The position numbers were made by a program, and so were the translations under genes. From the NCBI RefSeq assembly GCF_033807715.1, contig NC_084587.1, positions 28,833,017-28,897,016 of the forward strand: a stretch of DNA of 64,000 bases. The letters run 5' to 3'. This DNA is from Cololabis saira (Eukaryota > Chordata > Actinopteri > Beloniformes > Belonidae). The notes beneath the pieces were generated by a model. It had not been told where the DNA came from and made no database searches. It saw only the letters and a program-made list of their open reading frames with translations. Shown in pieces: positions 30,543 to 64,000 of this stretch (within the stretch, counting starts at the first letter, position 1; every line of letters starts with the position of its first letter).

Positions 30543-33500
30543 AAACTTGGGAACAGGAACATGAAACTGAAAAGATCGCATAAATGAGACAATGGGAAGA
30601 AAATGTTCAGAATGGATAGAAGTTTATCTGTGAGGAAATCGAATGACGGGAAGTAGTAAGATGGATGGCGATAAGTGTGACGGATGGAGATAAGTGCCGC
30701 ATAGAAGAATCATGAGTGTCAAGGAAGTGGTTATGGATAAATGGATATCTGCATCAATGCCTGGATCAAACTCACAAAGCAAAGAACCCTGGCCAGATGA
30801 TGCAGGAGTGGCAGAGAAGAACAAAATAGCTCACCTGTCCTGTCTCATTACTGGCTGTTCGACAGCTGTACAATTATCACGTCTGACCAGTCTTCCACTT
30901 CTACTGCGATGATTGGCAAATTACGAGGGGACTTCTGGATGGAAAGAGTATAAAGTAGTCTTCCACTTCTGCTCAGGAGGAGTCTGTCCTCCGCAGACCA
31001 TTACGATGCTGCTACATTACCATGGAAACTCTTCAATCGGTGCTCTTGACAGTGAAGAAAGCAGTTGTGTTCCCTTCGGAGTCTGGCTGCCTTTTGCTGT
31101 CTCTGTTCCTCAGCTGTTGAGAAGTGGAGAGGACAGAAGAAACTGGGCAGTGGAACATTCAGCCTGCTTCTACTATTGTTACCTTCATAGCCTCAAAACG
31201 GAGAACTTTGTTCACCCTTGATTCCTAGATGTCACACGGTGATCTGTCACATTAACACGTTGCGTCAACAGTTCTCTGCATAACTTGTTTACCAAAGCTA
31301 CATATTTTTGATAAGACAAGTATCCAAGCTACTTGTTTTCATTTTATTTGAATTATATATGTACAAGGCAGGTACTATTACTTATTACAGCAGCTTAATT
31401 TTGTCATATTTCAACTTAATATTGTATTATTCTGTATGTTTTGAACATAGTTTGTTAGTCATGTCAGGGCAGCCATTTTTGCTTCTCTTCATATAATCTT
31501 AGTAGCCACCTCACTTACGTACTGTCCACCTTTGAGTGAGGAGTTCTGTTTTCCCAAATGGTGAATTTTAGAGGTGAACTTTTATTTACTGTCAAGATTA
31601 TCAAAATTCCCACTTATAAAAGGTCTCACCTTCCCCTTTTTCTGCTTCATCAAAGTCTTGTGTGCTTGACTCCAAGCTCATCCTGGGTGCCTGCTTGCCT
31701 GCCTGGCCAGTGCCATCGCTTCGTAAAAAAGCTTATTCTGAGATGTCATTAAGTTTGTTAGCCCATGTCTGTCTTGTATGCCTGAACTCAACCAAAGAGC
31801 ATATTAATTAATTGTCCCGTATACATATATTTGTCTCTACAGTCCACAATTACGAAATACTTTTCATCATCAGCTGAAGGGACTTTTACTGCTACAGATG
31901 TTGAGACACAAAACATTACAGCGTAATACTGAATTTTTTAATAATTTAATATTTAAGGAAATATTCAATCTAATACAGGAAGTTGGATGATAACTGCGAT
32001 ACAGCTCATATCTGAAAAATGTGTATGAAGTTGGTTTACAGAAAAGAAAGCAAACAGGGGAACTTAGTTTGGTAATCACATGGCTCAAAAAACAGGTTTG
32101 CAACTAAAGTTAATTAAATTTCATTGTCAGTATTTTTTAATGGGTTTATTATAAATTAATGTGATTGATTGATACTATATAATTTCCCAGCACAGTTCCC
32201 TTAAGTCTGATGTTTAAAAACACCTTTTTTAGGCCAATTGTTTGGAATTTAAAGAAATTTGCTTTACAATATGGAAGTAGTAATTATTTTTAGATACCGA
32301 GCTTCACGGCTTGATGCAGCATGTTCATAAGGAAAACATTAAGCTGCTGGTATACGCTGCCTGGCCAAACAGTCACACGCCGTAATATTATGCTGGACCA
32401 CCTGACTGCTGTAGAGTTGTATTCATGTTTTTGGAGAGGTGGACTTTGATAGGTGTTCTCCACCAATCCCAAAGTTTTCAGCGGTGTTCAAATCTGTGAT
32501 GTCATGCTCCATGAAACACTCTCGTGATTGGTGGTGGCGTCTGTCCATGTCTCCTGGGAAGAAAAATAACTATTGATAGAAAACCTAGTCATTGAGTTTA
32601 TTCAGGTGGTCATCCGATCTTGTTTGTTGGTAACATGATGTAGCTGAACCCAGACCTGACCAACTAGAAAAGTAGAACAAGGAACACCTGGACGCCTCAG
32701 ACCACGTGACCTTTTTGTATCGCTACAAATTCCCATCTTTATAATTGCTAGCAATTACAAGCTTTTTTCCCACCTTGATGTCCTCACTTGTAAAATGGTT
32801 TTCTTCTTCATGTGTGTTTTTACACCCAGTATTAAGTTCTCTGCACGTTGTATCTAGACATGTTTTCTACGTTTTACCACTTAACATAGCGGTGCGTCGT
32901 TCTGTTGATTTTTCTTTGATTAGATTTCATCAAGTGATTAATTAATGTTTAATCAAGAGCGTGCAAAATTTTAGTCCGACCACAACAATAGTATGCGTCT
33001 TCTAAAAAGGTTGCTTTAAGAACGAGAAACGATTTGAGTTAAGAAAAACAGTTTACCAGCTGAAACTAAGTAAAACAAGGGAGTTTTTGCCTTTTTTTTT
33101 TTTTTAATCTCAAATGGTCCTCGTATAGTCATGGAGGTTTGTTTAGTTGCTTTTACAAAACTGTTCAACATTTGCTTGGCCACTTTTGTTTTCCCTCGAG
33201 TTTCTTGGTCACCTCTGCCGATTATGTCCACCGTTTCATCATTGATCATGTGATATAAAGTGATACACAGTTGTTGAATGAGACAACTGGGACAAGAGTC
33301 CAGAGTTGCTCTCTATTTGCCAGCAGCAGGAGGGGAGCTGCAAGAGCTAGACACTTTTTTTCTTTTTTTAAATGTAAACATATTCCTTTTGAATGAAATT
33401 AAATCTAATATTTTGACATTTAAAAAAAAAAAAAATCTCCTTTTTGTTAATCATTAAAATGCTTGCTTATTTAGGTCCAGGTGGTGACTTGAATTTGGCC

Positions 33501-34628
33501 ATGCATCGTATAATTTATTAAATTTTGGACAGAACCAGGGTAGCTGCTTTCATCTGTTATGCTCACCTTTGCTAATTCACTCATTCATTGTACAGATATG
33601 ACAGTGTCATCATTTCATCTAACTGTTGTCGATTAAACACAAAGCACATTAAAAAAAAATGTATAATTGCTCCTTTTTAAAGTGCTTATATCAGTACCAT
33701 GTTGCAGTAAAGCTTTGGTGCCAGAATATCGTAAAGCACAGTGCAGCTAGTGCACTGACACACACCGGCTGTGTAAGCTGAATGTAATTTTACTTTTTAT
33801 TTTATTAATATAATTTTCCCCCCCAAGTCCTAAAAGGAATTTCTTAATTGATGTCTGTATTCAGTATTGATCTCAAACCATTGGCCTGATAGTTGTGTTG
33901 TCGTCTATGTTGGTTGTTAACCGAATGTTTTCCAACAAAGGGGTTCTTGCAGAAATTTCATAAATGATTTTCTACGGGGTTCCTGCGTTTGGTCCAGCAA
34001 GGGAAGCACAGAATCACAAAAAATGTTTGTCCCTAAAATCCATTATGCCTTCAATATGAAATAAGAAGATTAGATATGTATTTGTTTATTAAAAAAAATA
34101 ATCAAGCAAGCATTTTCTTTATAAGGAATGTTTTCTGGATGAGTTGAATTGTCTGTTTTGTTCTAATGTTACTGTGCAAACTGCTATATGGCCTTCTGGT
34201 GTCTCGTCTGTTTATTTAGTACAAAATTGGACAGTTAAATGACAACATTTGTCAAGAGTTAATTCTTGTGATTATGACGTGATGAACAAAATGGACAACT
34301 GCATCGGCTGCGTCGTTTTTGTGTGAAACACAGTGCCTTTTTATCATGTTACCTTTCAAAGTATGTTTATTTTACCGACCCATGCTTTTAATGTAAATTT
34401 TAGTTTTCAGTCAGTACCAGTGTATTTTAAGCTGCGGTCATCCTTTTTCTCATTTCAGTTCGGATCAATCCTGTGCTGTAAATATGTACATTATCATTTC
34501 ATACGTGTCTTCAGACCTGCACCACATGTCCATGGTGTTTCTGTTTTTCAATGCCAAGATGTCACTGTGCTGGTTCCACTTGTACATTTCTTTTAAAAAG
34601 GTACTTCATAATAAAGATGTTGAATAAA
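30543..34628 (+). other. axin1: axin1 3' untranslated region, about 4.1 kb
   Basis: AT-rich, no conserved coding frame. Short open frames are scattered and resemble nothing known. No transposon with recognisable ends lies in it, in contrast to the introns. It is bounded by the stop codon and two AATAAA signals. A splice within it cannot be excluded from sequence alone. Confidence 0.7.
34610..34628 (+). terminator. axin1: axin1 poly(A) signals (two AATAAA)
   Basis: AATAAA at 34610-34615 and again at 34623-34628, followed by a T/GT-rich stretch (tttttctctgtgttattgtt). This is the first tandem signal with a good downstream element after the stop codon. Cleavage is expected near 34640-34650. Confidence 0.7.
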
Positions 34629-34650
34629 CCTTTTTCTCTGTGTTATTGTT

Positions 34651-36762
34651 TAACCGTTTCACCTGTGTTGTAACCACCTATGAGGTCACAGATGTAGGAT
34701 TACATCTGGAGTTGTAAGCAGCACAAGTCATGGCTTCGATGGCATCATGTGTAACCTCTAACAGTCAGCCAGTCATCTTTGACTTCATCAGCTTCAGTGG
34801 ACCACGTCTGATGTCCTACACACATTTTTTTATTTTCCGCTCCACAATGTGTAGAATTTTAATGTTGCCACATCCTTAATAATCCTTAATTGTATTTATT
34901 TAAAACATTCTTGCTAAAACTTTAAAAGCATCATTTTATAATACTTTTTACTATAAAATAATATATCTAAGAAATATCTATGTTTTAAAGAGAGCTGTAT
35001 ATTGGAGAAACTGGTGAAATGCTAATAATTTGTCTCGGAGCACATAGATATTCAATACAAAATACTTTCACATTTGATTCTTTCTATTAAATACTTGACT
35101 CTTTAAAAAGAGAGCCTTTTTATTTTTAGGGTAAGTCTATCAGTGGTGTCAAAGAAATATTTACTTGTTTATATACTTGGTCGGTCCTCAGAGGTACGAG
35201 GGTTAATGGGGTCAAAGTTATCCTCATGTCTGTAGTGTGCAATACATAAAAGTGGACCTAGATTTTTCATGTGCAATTGGTAGGTATTTAGGTTAAGACA
35301 TTTCCTACTCATATTCCACTATTTTTCCAGACCTTTTTTTTTTTAGCTTATTCAAAAAATGTTATTTCTTCTGCATGTTGTCTGCATCCATTATCACTTT
35401 TCAAATATACAATAAATCACCTTGACTGTTATAATGGAAGAATGAGCTCTTAATCACCCTCTTGTTCCTCTATAATCGGTTTTAAGTTGCACATTTATCT
35501 TGTTTGATTAAAGCATTAACCTTTTAAATTTTCGTCACAAAATATATTTAGAAATTTTCTTCTATTTGTGTACAGTTTATATTTTGGTATGTTCATCAAA
35601 GTTACTGGCTAAGTTACTGCTAAAAAGATTTATTTTACATTCATAATATACCATGATATGAATGAATGAATTGTCTTTATTTCGGTCATTGTACAACTAT
35701 AATAGCATATAAAAACAAAATGAAAAAACGTAAAACATTGCTTTTGCCGAAAAGGTGTAGGCTGAAGCCGTAGTTTATAGTGCCTACCCCTTTTCTCTTG
35801 TGATCAGCTTAAATCTGAAACATTAGCATTAATCCGTGGAAACAAAGAATGCATAAAGAAGACAAAAAATAAATAAGACAAAATATAAAATTGACGTTTC
35901 ACATTATAGATTCTAGAATGTTTATGATAATATACTTTATAGTTATAGTGTTTTATATTTATTTACAATATTTTCTTTAAACATTTTCTTAACCTTGTAG
36001 ATAGAACTGCACATTTTAGGTCGTTGTCACAACTATTCCATATTTCTCTTGCCTTAATTGATGTACATCTCTTTTTTGTTCTTGCTGTCATCTCAAACAT
36101 GAGTTTCCCCCTCAGGTCATAGCGGGTTTCTTTTATTTGGAACAAATCCTGAATGCAGTTTGGAAGCAGTTTCTGCTGGGCTTTAAAGGCAAATAAAACA
36201 GTTTTCTGCTCTACTATATCATGGAATTTTAGAGTATATTTAATAAAGAGATTATTTGTTGGTTCATAATAGTCAGATCTATTAATTATCCTTATTCTAT
36301 CTATGATAGAATAGAATATGATAAAAAAAACGAAATTATCTGGGTTGATGAGTAATGTACCGACTATAGCAATGATTATACTATTGACTGATCATGTTTT
36401 CATGCCCAGTTTGCGTGTGAAACAGAGCAGGTTTATTCTCGTGTATTGCGGTCATCCAGAACATGTACTTGAGCGCCCCCTGGTGGTTGTCCTGAGAAGG
36501 TGCACAGCGCGAGGTTAAAGTTGAATTGTGACGTAAGCACGTACAAAATATAAACTGGACGTAGCAGAGGAGTTTTGGTGCTGATGAAGTAACATTTTTA
36601 TCCATATAAACACCGGCGGAGCCACGTTTTCTTCATTTTTTTCAGTCCCCAGTAATACTAATGTTTGACCTGAACGGGCTCTAAGTGTGTTAATTAGATT
36701 CCGGGGGGATAGTTGAGGGTTTTCCTGGGTACCAGCCAGAGCTAGCATGCTAGGCGGCTGTC
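34651..36762. other. Intergenic spacer between axin1 and gtf3c1
   Basis: Mostly unique AT-rich sequence up to about 35660, then the tail of a LINE on the - strand (separate entry). The last 300 bases before gtf3c1 should hold its 5' UTR and promoter; I see no TATA box. A stretch near 36480-36530 is somewhat richer in GC. Confidence 0.6.
35660..36300 (-). mobile_element. 5'-truncated LINE tail, - strand
   Basis: Starts with a (GAAT)n-like end at 35660 and contains an element-specific stretch near 35745-35790 (CCGAAAAGGTGTAGGCTGAA) that recurs near 48025-48065. The - strand frame 35963-36145 encodes a relic resembling the extreme C-terminus of LINE reverse transcriptases (SIKAREIWNSCDNDLK). 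Fish-type non-LTR fragment; the family is not assigned. Confidence 0.6.
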
Positions 36763-61307
<24,545 letters not shown>

Positions 61308-61496
61308 AACCGTTAGGAGTTTGACGTTTAAAACCCAAGAGAACTGAGAATTTCTTTCAGCAATCAGACAGGTCACTTTGGAAACATCATCAGGTTCTTT
61401 GTACATTTTTTTTCTTCATATTTTCTTAAGTTAACAGCCAAGTGTTTGGCGGTCTTTTTTTTTGTAAATTTTTTTTTCTCCGCAACTTAAAATTTA

Positions 61497-61537
61497 AATA
61501 AAAGTGCATCTTTTGACTGACCCTGGTGTTGAATAAA
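61497..61537 (+). terminator. gtf3c1: gtf3c1 poly(A) signals (two AATAAA)
   Basis: AATAAA at 61497-61502 and 61532-61537, about 190 and 225 bp after the stop codon, giving a 3' UTR of roughly 0.2-0.25 kb, much shorter than that of axin1. Confidence 0.75.
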
Positions 61538-61540
61538 ATC

Positions 61541-64000
61541 CAGCAAGCTTAGCATGCATGACTATCATTCAGAGTAACAGATGTCATGTTAACGTTTTAC
61601 ATATTTTTAAAAGACGATTGAACTCTGTCTTAAGTCTGAAGCAACCATACCTGTACATAAGAAACCCTGAATATTTTAATTGGTGTCTGTCGGGACCATG
61701 TGCAAATATGAAACTTTCAGTCTTTTGGAATAGCAGCCCATAAAAGGATTATCATAAAATAACCAAAAAGCACTGAAGTCGCAAATGCCATGTTCCTCAG
61801 CAGTATTGTTAAAGTTGGGCATTGAAAAGGATTTTTCTGACCATAATTGTGGCCAATTCTAGAGGCGGAGCTCCATTTGTATCATCACCTGTGACTGATG
61901 CATATTAGAAGGTGAATAGCAGCCAGGTTTATTCTTTGTTGGATGGGGAGTTTCAGCTTCATTAATTACAAGTTATTCTCTGCTGGCTGTTACCAGGAGT
62001 TAATACCGGCAGCAACGATGGGTTCCTTTCCTCTCGAAAACCCAAGAGTTTATCTATGAGCCAGGCAAAGCCAGGCAAAGCTGTCCAAAGAAAGAAATCC
62101 TTCCATGGAAGAAAAGTCCTGGTGCAAAAACTGGACCAAAATACTGGATCAATTTCTCCTATTTGTGCTGACTCTGGCAGCATATTTAACACCGTCTAAA
62201 TAGTTTAATAAGATGTTTTGATGGTCTGATGGTGTTCCAGATACCAGACTTTCATGATCAAACCTTAAATAACTAATCCGGTTCTATCATCATCCACCAC
62301 CCCTTCTAAGGTGGTTTTGGCATTTAAAAGTTCAATCAGTTCAAGAGTCTCCTTCATCCTCCTTCAGCTGGGGTTGCTTAATGTTGTCACTGCATACTAC
62401 AGGCTGACCTGTCAGCGGGGCCACTGGGGTACAGCAGCAGTGATGAGCAAAGGGAGAAATTAAAATGGGGTAATGGAGACAAACGCTAAAGGGGTCAGAA
62501 TAATATCACCATTATTTAGAGTTGTAAGCAAATTCTTGGATTCTTCATTTCTTTGCAATCCTTTTGAAAATAATTTTGTACTTTGAATTTTGTACTTTGT
62601 ACTTTGTACTTTTTACTTTTGTACTTAAGTACATTTTACACCATGTACTTTTGGTACTTTATTATATTTAATTTGAGGTACTTTTATACTTTTACTTAAG
62701 TAATGTTCTTAATGGGTATTTTTTACTTTTACTTAAGTAATTTTCAAGCAGAAAATTTGTACTTTTACTTAAGTACAACATTTTTGTACTTTTTCCACCT
62801 CTGCATATTTGCTTTTAAACAAAATATGTGGCATTGAGGGTTTGGGGCTCTCAAAATCTGATCCCTTCATACTGTATGTACAGTTACAATTATTTATACT
62901 TCTCTGTCATCTGCAGTTATTTTGTGCATCTCCCTTGAGATCAATGTGGTTTTCCCTTATTCACCAGTGTCTCCAGAGTATGTCCATCAGTCTTGTAAAT
63001 CACATGTCCCCATGCAGCAGCTGCAGCGTACCACTCACACTGTATATCCTCTTAGAAACCTGGTTGTCATAATCTACAAAGGACTGACTGGTTTTGGTGA
63101 AGTTCAGTTGGACCAGCACAAAGAAACTGACTTCATGCAGTTCATTTTGAACTTCACCACCAGTCGAGTGGCAAAAGCATAGATGGTGGTTTCTCAACCT
63201 TGCAGCTCCGCTTCAGAACTGCAAAGCTGAAGAATTTCCTCTTTAGACCCATAACTTGACGGTTCTTGTTTTTTGTTCCTCTTTGAAGCACTCGTTTCTC
63301 ACTTTCTGTGTCAGTTGGCAGCTATTGTACAGCGATATGTCTAAGAACTGTGGGTAAACAGTTTACCGATTAAGAAACAGTTTGCCGAAAAACAGGCAAA
63401 AAGCTGCCAAAGACAAAAAATGAAAGAACACACTCACCAGATCAACGAGATCTACATATACATCGGATACTTCGAAATCTCAGTGTAACATCCCAAAATG
63501 TTGTCCCACAATATCAGTGTGGCAGCATTTCAGAAACTCATTATCCACAGAAACTTGAGTTCCTCTCTGTTTCTCTTCATAAAGCTGAATTTCATCTGGC
63601 AATCAGGCTTATAAAGCCGATTTTGGAGGCGACATTGACAGGTGCTTTTATTGATTGGAGAGTCTAAAAATGGAGCTGCATTTCTATCTGAAAAGTACAT
63701 TGAGGATCCAAAGAAGGTTTTGTGTAGGCTAATCCAAAGATTAGTGTTACCATTTTTCTGCTGTTACTCATGCACTTCTCCACAGCCAAACTCTCCGAGT
63801 GCAACGCCGTGTTTGTGTCTGAGTATATCCTGCTTTACCTATCTGCTCTTCTCTGCAGTGTCTGCTTCCAGAAGGACAGGAATATGCTTTTGTTATTCAT
63901 GCAATGCGAGGCAGTCTTAATTATGTCGTGGTGTGTGATGATAAAACGGTGTGATCACAAGTAGTTAGTAGCAGGTTGGAGCTGCTGTTGGGTTAGCCAG
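61541..64000. other. Downstream intergenic sequence
   Basis: No gene recognised. 62570-62805 is a MITE fragment made of TACTTTTACTTAAGTA repeats ending TTTTTCCACCTCTG. Other stretches appear unique. Confidence 0.55.
62570..62805. mobile_element. MITE fragment with TACTT repeats
   Basis: Repeated GTACTTTTACTTAAGTA words and an end TTTTTCCACCTCTG resemble the hAT MITE at 37839-38548, but only one end is clear. Confidence 0.6.

Overview
The window is nuclear DNA from a ray-finned fish, most likely a teleost. The genes have short GT-AG exons and long introns. The interspersed repeats are of teleost type: many hAT elements with 8-bp target duplications, fish LINE tails, tRNA-derived SINE heads and a long TG microsatellite. 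I cannot name the species.

Two protein-coding genes lie head to tail on the + strand. Eleven coding exons (7493 to 30542) form the 3' three quarters of axin1, the scaffold of the beta-catenin destruction complex. They run from the end of the RGS domain through the GSK3- and beta-catenin-binding segments to the C-terminal DIX domain. The exons sum to 2028 nt (675 codons plus stop) with compatible phases at every junction. The first coding exon lies upstream of the window. A 3' UTR of about 4.1 kb ends at poly(A) signals near 34610-34628. After 2.1 kb of spacer, 40 coding exons (36763 to 61307) encode a complete gtf3c1, the largest subunit of TFIIIC. They sum to 6594 nt (2197 codons plus stop), again in frame at every junction, with poly(A) signals at 61497 and 61532.

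The rest is mostly intron and is rich in transposable elements. Positions 1-7463 are a stack of nested hAT-type elements, including one site where four repeats sit inside each other. Positions 8554-10808 hold a hAT element with a BED zinc-finger relic and another element inside it. Positions 16539-21195 hold a dead non-LTR retrotransposon on the - strand, split by a 1.3-kb hAT element. Positions 23864-26228 hold a composite element with long terminal inverted repeats. Intron 1 of gtf3c1 (36984-40833) is LINE and hAT debris plus a (TG)103 tract. Smaller hAT and foldback elements sit in later gtf3c1 introns.

The two genes act in separate processes: Wnt signalling in the cytoplasm and RNA polymerase III initiation in the nucleus. 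Nothing in the sequence suggests joint control. I found no CRISPR array, operon, phage or bacterial system. The points most worth checking are the nested insertions, long and short copies of one hAT family within axin1, a missing axin1 exon, an exact 22-bp intron/stop-codon duplication, and a tRNA-like A/B-box sequence in an intron of the gene encoding the B-box-binding TFIIIC subunit.
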